This document shows, in pieces, positions 34,032-42,050 of a DNA stretch of 64,000 nt. The DNA lies in NCBI GenBank assembly GCA_002503825.1, contig DASP01000005.1, positions 310,001-374,000 of the forward strand. Reading direction: 5' to 3'. The notes beneath the pieces are model-generated. The model was given only the letters and a program-made list of their open reading frames with translations. It was not told where the DNA came from and made no database searches. Source of the stretch: Methanoregulaceae archaeon UBA467. GTDB taxonomy: Archaea > Halobacteriota > Methanomicrobia > Methanomicrobiales > Methanospirillaceae. Positions within the stretch are counted from its first letter, which is position 1. Each line of letters opens with the position of its first letter. The translations under genes and the position numbers were made by a program.

Positions 34032-34424
34032 ATGTCGGTCGCACGGTTCTGGAGAAAGATACCCCAGCGGTACAACCTTATCGGAACACAATGCACCACG
34101 TGCGGGAGGTATTTCTTCCCGCCGAGGACGTTCTGTCCCGAGTGTCGCCGGGCAGGCAATATTGTCGACCATAAATTCAGGGGCTACGGCACGGTTGTCA
34201 CCCATACCGTGATACGGACGGCAAGCGAGCAGTTCGAACAGATGACCCCGTACGTGCTCGCCATCGTCGAGCTTGATGAAGGCCCGCGGATCACCGCCCA
34301 GATTGTCTGCGAACCTGAAGAGGTGTTCATCGGGATGAAGGTCACACCGGTGTTCAGGCGTATTGCGGCAGACGGGGAGAGCGGCGTCATCCACTACGGG
34401 ACCAAGTACGTTCCGGCCGAATAA
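34032..34424 (+). CDS. DUF35 OB-fold/zinc-ribbon protein, thiolase-HMGCS bridge
   Basis: A 130-residue protein with an N-terminal rubredoxin-like zinc ribbon (CTTCGRYFFPPRTFCPEC, about residues 21-38) and a C-terminal OB fold. In a methanogen complex solved by others, the DUF35 protein holds thiolase and HMG-CoA synthase together and lets the acetoacetyl-CoA intermediate pass. Position directly after both enzymes supports the same role. The T-rich stretch after the stop may end the operon. Confidence 0.92.
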   Translation: MSVARFWRKIPQRYNLIGTQCTTCGRYFFPPRTFCPECRRAGNIVDHKFRGYGTVVTHTVIRTASEQFEQMTPYVLAIVELDEGPRITAQIVCEPEEVFIGMKVTPVFRRIAADGESGVIHYGTKYVPAE

Positions 34425-34508
34425 TCGTTCGTGCCGGCATTTTTCTTTTTTTTCAATAACGATCGTCTGGTTGAAAGAGGAGAATGATTCCTCTGAAAGA
34501 AATGGAAT

Positions 34509-34703
34509 CTATTCCGGTATACACGAATCAATCCTGATAATTAACAATTCGACGACCATACCCACTAACACTCCTGCTATAAACACGATCTGAACAAAGC
34601 CGGTTTTTGCAGATTCTTCCCAGATATTTATCAGGAACGAAAAGGCAAGAATTACCAGGAGAACGCACAGTATTACGAAGAACATAACTGTTTTCCGTTT
34701 CAT
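34509..34703 (-). CDS. Small membrane protein with two transmembrane helices
   Basis: A 64-residue protein starting MKRKTVMFF, with hydrophobic segments at about residues 6-24 and 35-55 separated by a charged turn (NIWEESAKTG), so a helical hairpin with positive N terminus. No family was recognised. The ATG at 34703 puts positive charges before the first helix; an upstream in-frame ATG at 34739 is possible. It is convergent with the mevalonate operon. The gap 34740-35137 holds the rubredoxin promoter and no other gene. Confidence 0.55.
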   Translation of the reverse strand: MKRKTVMFFVILCVLLVILAFSFLINIWEESAKTGFVQIVFIAGVLVGMVVELLIIRIDSCIPE

Positions 34704-35137
34704 CACTATCAAGCCAGGGAAAAACATTACGTGGATCACTAATAACCTTTTTCACAGACAACAAAAGAATTCATCAGGAAATCTCACGGTCTCCCGGGGA
34801 GATGCAGGATTATTCCTCTCCCTGAAGCACCGGATTCTTTTAAAACACCCGGTTAACCCTGAAAAAGAGTATCAAATAAACCTCAATTGGTATAAATTGT
34901 AACAAAATAACGAGGACATGCATTTTAGTTTAACCCGTCGCAGTGTGTCGTGATAATTAAAAAGATCTCGAACCAGTGACTTTTCAATACGAGATACGGA
35001 CCATCCCCGATGCTGACATCCTGACCCCGAGTTCAGGAGAAGCAGAGATATCGCCGTTTAATTTCCTGCCTGTCCGGAGCTGGTTGCACCTGGTGCCGGA
35101 ATTAGTAATTTTATCTGGAAGAAGTTCCTACCAGTGG

Positions 35138-35335
35138 ATGACACATATGACTGAAAAGAAGCAGTGCCGGTACGTCTGTCTTGAATGTCACTATATCTAC
35201 GACCCGAAAAAGGGCGATCCAACCCAGAATATTCCTTCCGGAACACCGTTTGAGGACCTGCCTGACCGGTGGAGATGCCCGGAGTGCAAGATCTTCAAGA
35301 TCAAGCACGGGGTGTTTAAAGAACTGGAGGACTGA
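35138..35335 (+). CDS. Rubredoxin
   Basis: A 65-residue rubredoxin with CLECHYIYDPKKGDP and RWRCPECKIFK, the two CxxC pairs that hold one iron. It carries electrons in the cytoplasm, often to oxygen- or peroxide-detoxifying enzymes. The start at 35138 is suggested by a TATA-like AATTTTATC about 25 bases before it; the ATG at 35147 is equally possible. The frame is open upstream to 34976 but without similarity. A strong inverted repeat follows its stop. Confidence 0.93.
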   Translation: MTHMTEKKQCRYVCLECHYIYDPKKGDPTQNIPSGTPFEDLPDRWRCPECKIFKIKHGVFKELED

Positions 35336-35358
35336 GTACACTTCGCTGTTTATTTCCG

Positions 35359-35432
35359 CCCTGGCCGGAAAAAATTCAATTTTTTCGCGGCGATTCTGAA
35401 ATCACCGTATATGGAACCGGGCCCGGCCAGGG
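35359..35432. repeat. Nested inverted repeat downstream of rubredoxin
   Basis: CCCTGGCCGG at 35359-35368 and CCGGCCAGGG at 35423-35432 are perfect complements. Between them GAAAAAATT (35368-35376) and AATTTTTTC (35378-35386) form a second stem. It may end or protect the rubredoxin transcript. Confidence 0.45.
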
Positions 35433-35710
35433 TGGCAGCCACGGGTGAAGATCTGGCATTACCGTATCGGAACAGATAAAATAGCTTCTGTTCTGAACCA
35501 CAGTATCCCTGATGACCTATGCTTCCATGGCAGGACACGTCGGGACGAACTGGCACAGGTTATTCACGTTATATGGGACCAGTCACGCCTGGTTCCAGCC
35601 CGGAGGGTATCAGCCATCACCGTGATGTTGACCAGTGCAGGCAGTAGAGGATGACCTGGGTTGAACAAGATAATGACACAGTGATCATGCATAGGTCCGG
35701 CTTCAACCGG

Positions 35711-35750
35711 GATGTGATGTTCACCTGTATTTACAGGTGAACTGTACATC
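35711..35750. repeat. Long perfect hairpin in gene-free region
   Basis: GTTCACCTGT at 35719-35728 and ACAGGTGAAC at 35733-35742 pair perfectly around an ATTT loop. Flanking GATGT (35711-35715) and ACATC (35746-35750) extend the stem past a three-base internal loop. AATTTTCTTA follows. It may be a terminator or a small structured RNA. The rest of 35433-36161 contains no convincing gene; 35830-36150 is strongly AT-rich and carries the promoter of the next gene. Confidence 0.55.
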
Positions 35751-36061
35751 AATTTTCTTATAGCCTGCGATTTTTTAATTGAATCTGCCATCCGGGCATG
35801 ACCATGCATCACCGGTACCAGTGACAAAAGTTAATGAGAGATTGTATAAACCGCAGTCTTTACATTTTAAGTATTAATAAAAGCATTTTTGTCTTATAAA
35901 GAAAGGTATACACCATTTTGTCACTTTTTCCAGTCATATTCTCCAAAATGTAATTCTTGTAATTGCGGTTTTATTTTGGAATTTATTGGATTTAAAGGAT
36001 TTTTTTATTCATACCATTCAATCTCTCTCAGTTAAAAAATATTAATATTGTTAACTTAACC

Positions 36062-36110
36062 TGGTTTATAATTCGAAGAAATTATTATATGCTTTTATGT
36101 TAACGGTTAG
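36062..36110 (+). promoter_or_regulatory. AT-rich promoter region of the large SUOX-module gene
   Basis: Within the AT-rich leader, GGTTTATAATTCG (about 36063-36075) and ATTATATGCTTTTATG (about 36084-36100) are TATA-like. GTTAAC occurs at about 36050 and 36100. The coding start is at 36162. The exact box cannot be chosen by eye. Confidence 0.4.
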
Positions 36111-36161
36111 ATACTCATAATATTTCATTGCAACCGAAGCGTCTCAAAGGTGGATTATTCA

Positions 36162-39100
36162 ATGCAGGTACAAATCAGGCACTTTATCCCCGTAACGGTA
36201 TGTCTGCTCGCACTCATACTGTTCATTATACCGGTGACCGCCGGTACCACGTCAGTCCATATAATAAAATATGCGAACGACGGCGTAACAATCCTTGATG
36301 AACAAACCGTGGACTTCCAGTGGCTGGAAACGAACCTTCAGGTATATGGTGACGGGACCACTCATTACTATCACCAGGGCCCGGTATTTAATGCAAGCAT
36401 CACCGACAAATGGAACCCGGAGGAAAACGACCCTGCCATCCTTACCAAGGATATGGGGGCGGTGAAGGGTACGGACTTAAAAGATCTCTGTGACCTTGTC
36501 GGGGGCATGTCTCCAACTGACAACAATGTGACCCTCAAGGCATCAGACGGGTTTTCAAAGGTGTTTGCGTATTCCAGCGTGTATACTCCTGAGGCCCGGA
36601 CAGGTCCGATTGTTCTCTGCTGGTACCGGGCAGATCTCGGCTATGTAAATGAATCATTCGATACCGGGATCAGGAACGTGATGTTTGCCGATACCTCGGT
36701 GAATCCCTGGGGAGACCACGTTTTCGGACTCTGGGATATGCACGAGGCATACCCCGAGGAATTCTGGTACTATTACCAGCCAGGCCAGCCGAGCACAACC
36801 GGCCTTTCGGTGCAGAATATCGATCGTGTTCTGATTTACTCAAATGAACCGGCACCGGTCACACTCTTTGACGGTATGGTTACCCTGACTGCAGGTACGA
36901 CCTTCAGTGTCGTACCGTACCAGAACCTCACTGCAGACTACATGGTCGACTCGACCACACCGCTGGGGGCTCTCAATGCCGCATCCATCGCAGGAAGCGG
37001 GTTTTCCTATAGTGTCAGCGATAAGAGTTTTGCCGCAAAGGGCATCCTGCTCCTCGACGAGATCGGGGGATACTGGTATAATAAAACCACTAACATGGCC
37101 TGGATCTGCCAGGTGAACGGTGTTACCCTTGATGACTATGGAAGCCCCTCAACTGACGGGTTCAACATCAAAGAACTGCAGGACGGAGACCAGGTTGACT
37201 TATATTTCGGGGTAAAACCGGTGACACCCGAAAGTGCATCCGGAGTGGTGAAGATCCTGGTGGATATCATACCCCCCGGACCCGTCGTCGATACACTTTT
37301 TAACGGCACGGTTACCCTGACCCCGGGTTCGACCTTCAGTGTCGTACCGTACCAGAACCTCACTGCAGACTACACGGTCGACTCGACCACACCGCTGGGG
37401 GCTCTCAATGCCGCATCCATCGCAGGAAGCGGATTTTCCTATAGTGTCAGCGATAAGAGTTATGCCACAAAGGGCATCCTGCTCCTCGACGAAACCGGGG
37501 GATACTGGTATAATAAAACCACTAACATGGCCTGGATTTGTCAGCTCAACGGCGTTACCCTTGACGACTATGGAAGTCCGGCAACCGACGGATTTAATAT
37601 CAGGGAAGTATACGACGGAGACCAGGTCGACTATTATTTCGGTTTAAAACCGGTGACACCGGAGAATGCGACCGCTGTTGCCAGAATACTGGTCAGGACC
37701 GGGACACCCCCCGGCGACTGGAACCTTGCAATGAACGGCAGGATCAACCGGACCATAAGCAGGCAGGAGTTCGACGATGCTCTTGCGTGTGTTCCTTCAG
37801 GCCATAATGTTACGTGGACTGATGAATATGGGAATGTCTGGGGCGGTATTCCGCTGTGGGTACTGGTTGGAATGGTCGACGACGCAGAAGGCGGAGCCCA
37901 CTGGACATTCAACGATGCACTCGCTGCTGAAGGTTATACCGTAAAGGTGCGGTCAGATGACTGGGATACCAGCCTGGCAAGCACCGATATCGCCCGGAAC
38001 GACGGTTATATCGTTGCAAACACATTAAACGGTACTCCCCTTCCCCTCAATACAACGGCAGGAAAGCCGAGCTGGCCTCTGCACCTGAAAGGTCCGCTCG
38101 TTTTCGGAGGGCAACAGGTGGGAGGAATCGTAGCTATTGACCTGATCGGTCTTCCTGAACCGTCCACAGGATGGGACCTTACGATGGAGGGAGCGATCAC
38201 CGATGTTATTACACAAAATGAGTTTGAACAGGGCATCTTATGCCATCATAATGTGACCTACACCGATTCGGGGGGGAATGTCTGGGGGGGTGTACCGCTC
38301 TGGGACATGGTCGGAACGGTCGATGATATCGAGTCTGCCTCTCACTGGACATTCAATGATACACTGGCATCAGCAGGATATACCGTGTCCGTGATTGCCG
38401 GAGACGGTTTTTACGTAAACTTCACCAGCCAGAACGTAAGCCATAACAATGGCTTTATCATCGCAAATACACTGAACGGAACGCCGATTACAGGAACGGG
38501 TGCATTCCTGAAACTTGTCGGCCCTGCTACAACAAGCGGCCAGCAGCGTGTCGGAAACGTCACCACTATCAGGCTGACAGGACTCCCCTCGTATCCGCCC
38601 GGTGAGTACCAGCTCACCCTGAACGGGAAAATCAGCGCAGTCATCCCCCAGCCTGAACTTGAAGCATGGATTGCCTGCCACGGGGCAGACTATACCGACC
38701 CGAACGGCGGCGTATACCATGGAATGCCCCTCTGGCGGCTCTGCGGGTGGGTCGACGACCGTGTCCCGCACAGTTTCGATGATGCTGCTGCGGCTGCCGG
38801 ATACAAGATCATTGTAAAGGCAGGGGACGGATATTCCAAGGAGTTCCAGGGCGCATCAGTTGCACGCAGCAATAATTTCATCATTGCAAACACGCTGAAC
38901 GGATCGGCCCTCCCCACGGAGGGTTCACACCCGCCATGGCCGCTGAGGCTTGTCGGGGACGGGGCCGCCGGAGGGAACAGTGTCGGTAACATTGTTGAAA
39001 TTGAGCTGACCGATTTCGAGACCCCAGTGAATGCAACACCGGTCCACATCATAAAATACGGCAGTGACGGCGTGACCGTGATAAACGAGACGACCGTGTC

Positions 39101-40625
39101 GTATACGTGGATGCAACAGTACCTGGATGTTATTGGTGATGGAACAACCATCTACCGGTACGAAGCGATCACCAGTAACCCCGACAACGTATGGGATCCT
39201 GAAGAGACCTATCCGGGCGGGTATAAGATCTCAAATGCCGTGAAAGGGACCAGGTTAAAGGATCTCTGCGAACTCGTCGGCGGCATGGGCTCCGGGACTG
39301 ATATAAAGCTCATTGCAGGTGACGGGTACGAGACGACGCTCCCCTATTCCTCGATCTATACAAACCCGGCAGTGCAGGCCAGGCAGGGCGATGCAATCCT
39401 TGCATGGTATGCAGATGGCACCTATGTCCCCTCGTATCCGGACGGGATGAGGGTCTTTTTCACTCCTGGCGGTGACCATGTCTATGGCCAGTGGGACATG
39501 CATGAGACCCTGCCCGATACATACTGGCATTATTACTATGACCAGGGCACGCAATACCCGTCGTGTGCCGGACTCTCGGCCAAGTGGATTACGACGATAA
39601 AGATTTATTCCGCCCCTGAATCTGACTGGAATCTTTCTCTGGACGGGACACGGATCGGTGGACTCAGCTACATAGTAAGCAAAAACTATTTCGAGCAGGC
39701 ACTCGCATGCCAGTTCGGGGCGAACCACGAGGCACGTTATACCGACAACAAAGGCCGCATATGGGACGGAATGCCACTCTGGTTCCTCTGCGGTTTTGTG
39801 GACGATGGTGACCAGCACTCTGACCATGCATTTAACGACACAAAAGCTGCCGAAGGGTACCGTGTTGTTGTTACGGCGTCTGACGGGACAAACACAACGA
39901 TCGACAGCCGCGATATGGCCAGGAATACAGGTTATATCATTGCCAGTTCTCTCAACGGAACGCATATCCCTGACACAGATTCGAGCTGGCCGTTACGGCT
40001 GACCGGCCTTGATGTAGAAAGTGCAGATTCCATAAAGGGTGTTTCAAGGATAGACCTTCTCCCGCCGGTCACGCCACCAGTGCCCGGATCTATCACGGTT
40101 CCTCTCAATACCGGCTGGAACATCTTTTCCACGCCCGTCGCCCTCCAGTATGACAATGCAACACTGGTGAAAATATTCAGGGAAAGCCAGGCCATTTCTG
40201 TCATTCTTGAATGGAATGGCAGCCAGTGGGTGATACCGTCAGGAGAAGACAGACTATCCCCCCTGTATGCCATCTTCGTCAAAACAACAGGGCCGGTCAA
40301 CGCCACCCTTGTCCCGTCTCCTGATTTGACTCCTCCCCAAAGCAGATCCCTCCCCGGCGGAATCAGCCTTGTCGGACCTGCACCGGCCTGGGATTCCGGT
40401 TTATTCCCTGCAATGCCAATCAGCCAGGCATTTGCCAGCATCGAGTATACCCCGGGCGGGCTGACAGGGTATTCGATGGTCATCAGCCCGGCATTAAACC
40501 AGCCCGGATGGTCGTATGCAAAGGGAATGACGATGCAGGATCTGCTCCCGTTCAAGGGTTACTGGGTGGTCATGGAAAACCCGGACACGCTCTGGGGATT
40601 CTCAACAACTCCTATCGGAGCCTGA
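36162..40625 (+). CDS. Giant exported protein with six SUOX-fold-like modules and two DUF4430-like repeats
   Basis: A 1487-residue secreted protein with a Sec-type signal (about residues 4-26, cleaved after VTAG). Modules in order: type A at about 27-230 (THYYHQGPVF, then KDMGAVKGTDLKDLCDLVGG), two DUF4430-like repeats at about 240-508, type B at about 518-663, 669-808 and 814-951, a second type A at about 958-1150, a fourth type B at about 1155-1302, and a C-terminal beta domain (VPLNTGWNIFSTPV). Both module types follow the SUOX pattern G-x-PL-x-x-LxG, DG(Y/F), NGxPLP and a final I-x-L strand. Each type B has one invariant Cys (ALAC, GILC, WIAC, ALAC) where sulfite oxidases bind molybdenum. 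AAAGGTGG at 36146-36153 supports the ATG at 36162. No membrane anchor was seen at the C terminus. Confidence 0.8.
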   Translation: MQVQIRHFIPVTVCLLALILFIIPVTAGTTSVHIIKYANDGVTILDEQTVDFQWLETNLQVYGDGTTHYYHQGPVFNASITDKWNPEENDPAILTKDMGAVKGTDLKDLCDLVGGMSPTDNNVTLKASDGFSKVFAYSSVYTPEARTGPIVLCWYRADLGYVNESFDTGIRNVMFADTSVNPWGDHVFGLWDMHEAYPEEFWYYYQPGQPSTTGLSVQNIDRVLIYSNEPAPVTLFDGMVTLTAGTTFSVVPYQNLTADYMVDSTTPLGALNAASIAGSGFSYSVSDKSFAAKGILLLDEIGGYWYNKTTNMAWICQVNGVTLDDYGSPSTDGFNIKELQDGDQVDLYFGVKPVTPESASGVVKILVDIIPPGPVVDTLFNGTVTLTPGSTFSVVPYQNLTADYTVDSTTPLGALNAASIAGSGFSYSVSDKSYATKGILLLDETGGYWYNKTTNMAWICQLNGVTLDDYGSPATDGFNIREVYDGDQVDYYFGLKPVTPENATAVARILVRTGTPPGDWNLAMNGRINRTISRQEFDDALACVPSGHNVTWTDEYGNVWGGIPLWVLVGMVDDAEGGAHWTFNDALAAEGYTVKVRSDDWDTSLASTDIARNDGYIVANTLNGTPLPLNTTAGKPSWPLHLKGPLVFGGQQVGGIVAIDLIGLPEPSTGWDLTMEGAITDVITQNEFEQGILCHHNVTYTDSGGNVWGGVPLWDMVGTVDDIESASHWTFNDTLASAGYTVSVIAGDGFYVNFTSQNVSHNNGFIIANTLNGTPITGTGAFLKLVGPATTSGQQRVGNVTTIRLTGLPSYPPGEYQLTLNGKISAVIPQPELEAWIACHGADYTDPNGGVYHGMPLWRLCGWVDDRVPHSFDDAAAAAGYKIIVKAGDGYSKEFQGASVARSNNFIIANTLNGSALPTEGSHPPWPLRLVGDGAAGGNSVGNIVEIELTDFETPVNATPVHIIKYGSDGVTVINETTVSYTWMQQYLDVIGDGTTIYRYEAITSNPDNVWDPEETYPGGYKISNAVKGTRLKDLCELVGGMGSGTDIKLIAGDGYETTLPYSSIYTNPAVQARQGDAILAWYADGTYVPSYPDGMRVFFTPGGDHVYGQWDMHETLPDTYWHYYYDQGTQYPSCAGLSAKWITTIKIYSAPESDWNLSLDGTRIGGLSYIVSKNYFEQALACQFGANHEARYTDNKGRIWDGMPLWFLCGFVDDGDQHSDHAFNDTKAAEGYRVVVTASDGTNTTIDSRDMARNTGYIIASSLNGTHIPDTDSSWPLRLTGLDVESADSIKGVSRIDLLPPVTPPVPGSITVPLNTGWNIFSTPVALQYDNATLVKIFRESQAISVILEWNGSQWVIPSGEDRLSPLYAIFVKTTGPVNATLVPSPDLTPPQSRSLPGGISLVGPAPAWDSGLFPAMPISQAFASIEYTPGGLTGYSMVISPALNQPGWSYAKGMTMQDLLPFKGYWVVMENPDTLWGFSTTPIGA
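36869..37732 (+). repeat. Two tandem 432-base coding repeats
   Basis: The stretch starting GACCTTCAGTGTCGTACCGT occurs at 36899 and again at 37331, an offset of exactly 432 bases (144 codons). The block of about 330 bases after it is almost identical in DNA, with differences such as ATG/ACG and GTGAAC/CTCAAC; similarity fades after GGTGACACC. The high DNA identity points to a recent in-frame duplication of the DUF4430-like domain. Confidence 0.85.
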
Positions 40626-40654
40626 TCCTCCCTTTCATTCTTTTTTCCGATACG

Positions 40655-42049
40655 TTAAGTCAAATTACTGGAAAATAGCTCTGTTAAACCCGTAATGTGG
40701 ACATTGAATACATAAACAGGACTTTTCAATAAATCAGGCAACCCCTGGAACATCACCGGCCATCTTTCAGCCTTCTTCTTTATCACGACCCGCTCTGCAA
40801 CATCACCGGGAGGGAAGAGCCGGACAACCCCGTCCCGTTCCTCTGCGACCCGTATGAATTCAAGTGTTGCAGCGGTCTCATTCACCGTAACCACTGCATA
40901 CCCGGCCGTATTTTCAAGGCTGAAGATATGTCCCGCAGGTTTTTCATCCAATAGAGGATAAAACGGAGCACCCCCCGTAGCGACCGTGAAATATTGGATA
41001 CCGCCCGATTCAAAGTGTTCGTACGCATGGACATGGGCAGAAAATACGGCTCCTGTTCCCGACTGTATGAACAGCGGCTCATACCGGAGTCTCTGGTCAG
41101 TATATCCTCCGGGATGCTTTTCATCAGATGAATATAACGGGTGGTGCATGGCAACAAAGACCAGGTTTTTTGTCTCATGAAGTCTGTCGACGAGCCATGC
41201 CCGTTGTGCATCTCCCCGGGTTTTATTCATGGGATTCGAATCAATACAGATAACTGTAATATCTCCGCACTGGAACGAGTAATCATCAGGTAACCCGAAG
41301 ATCTCCGCATACTCAGCAGAAGATGCCTCGTGGTTTCCCGGGACAGGGCAAAAGGTTACATTCGGAAGATATGCACCTGATTTTTCGAAGAAGCCCTCCC
41401 ATTCGGAACGGTTTGCCGGGTCATAGACAATATCGCCGGTATGGATAACAAAGAGGATATCCTCCTCCGTTGCAATACCCCGGGCGACGGTCGTCTGGAG
41501 GAGGTCCTGGTTTTTCCATCCTTCCTGGTTACGGGTATCCCCGTATACGACAAACCTGACAGTTCCGGACTCAGGGTACGTGGAAAATGAATAATTCCCT
41601 GGCTGGCCTTTGATGCGATACTGGTATTCTGTTCCGGGCATGAGTCCTGACAGGGATACCGTGTGCAGTTGGGCAGGCATCATTTCTGAAACCGGCAAAA
41701 ATTCGTCGTTTCCCTGCAACAGATCTTTAATGGAGATATACTCTATTGTTCCCGTTAGTAGCTGTTCCGTTTTCCAGTGGATGGTGGATGAGGATGAAGA
41801 GGTATTGGTCAACCACGGACTCCGTGCATCCGTTGCCTGAACCGGTCTTTCACTCCCCTGTCCGCCCTGTGCTGAAACAGCCGGTGTCATAAGAAGAATA
41901 ATAATCAGGACCATGAGTATCGGGGGTCCCTGAATGGGCGTGCCGGAAGAGAGGTGTAAATCCTTTTTTAAAAGACCTGGCGTTCTTTTTTTATATCTCC
42001 GGTTAACTACCCCCAATCCAGACCAGTGCCACATTTCCCTGCCGTTCAT
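40655..42049 (-). CDS. Exported metallophosphoesterase with fibronectin-like N domain (purple acid phosphatase type)
   Basis: A 464-residue secreted phosphatase. A hydrophobic segment LMVLIIILLMTPAVSAQG near residues 45-62 acts as signal after an unusually long basic N region; an internal ATG at 41914 directly before it is the alternative start. A fibronectin III-like domain (PGTEYQYRIKG) precedes the calcineurin-like core: YGDTRNQ, HTGDIVYDP, PVPGNHEASS, AMHHPLYSS and SAHVHAYEH supply the two-metal ligands. It starts one base after the stop of the PEGA/SUOX protein gene, so both are co-expressed. The substrate could be extracellular phosphate esters. Confidence 0.86.
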   Translation of the reverse strand: MNGREMWHWSGLGVVNRRYKKRTPGLLKKDLHLSSGTPIQGPPILMVLIIILLMTPAVSAQGGQGSERPVQATDARSPWLTNTSSSSSTIHWKTEQLLTGTIEYISIKDLLQGNDEFLPVSEMMPAQLHTVSLSGLMPGTEYQYRIKGQPGNYSFSTYPESGTVRFVVYGDTRNQEGWKNQDLLQTTVARGIATEEDILFVIHTGDIVYDPANRSEWEGFFEKSGAYLPNVTFCPVPGNHEASSAEYAEIFGLPDDYSFQCGDITVICIDSNPMNKTRGDAQRAWLVDRLHETKNLVFVAMHHPLYSSDEKHPGGYTDQRLRYEPLFIQSGTGAVFSAHVHAYEHFESGGIQYFTVATGGAPFYPLLDEKPAGHIFSLENTAGYAVVTVNETAATLEFIRVAEERDGVVRLFPPGDVAERVVIKKKAERWPVMFQGLPDLLKSPVYVFNVHITGLTELFSSNLT

Positions 42050-42050
42050 G

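Noticed and set aside
35564..35827. 87-residue minus-strand frame in the gene-free region
   Set aside because: It spans the perfect hairpin at 35711-35750, lacks a ribosome site and has no recognisable family.
36869..37732. Possible CRISPR-like repeats
   Set aside because: The repeats are 432 bases long, coding and in frame, with no spacer pattern.
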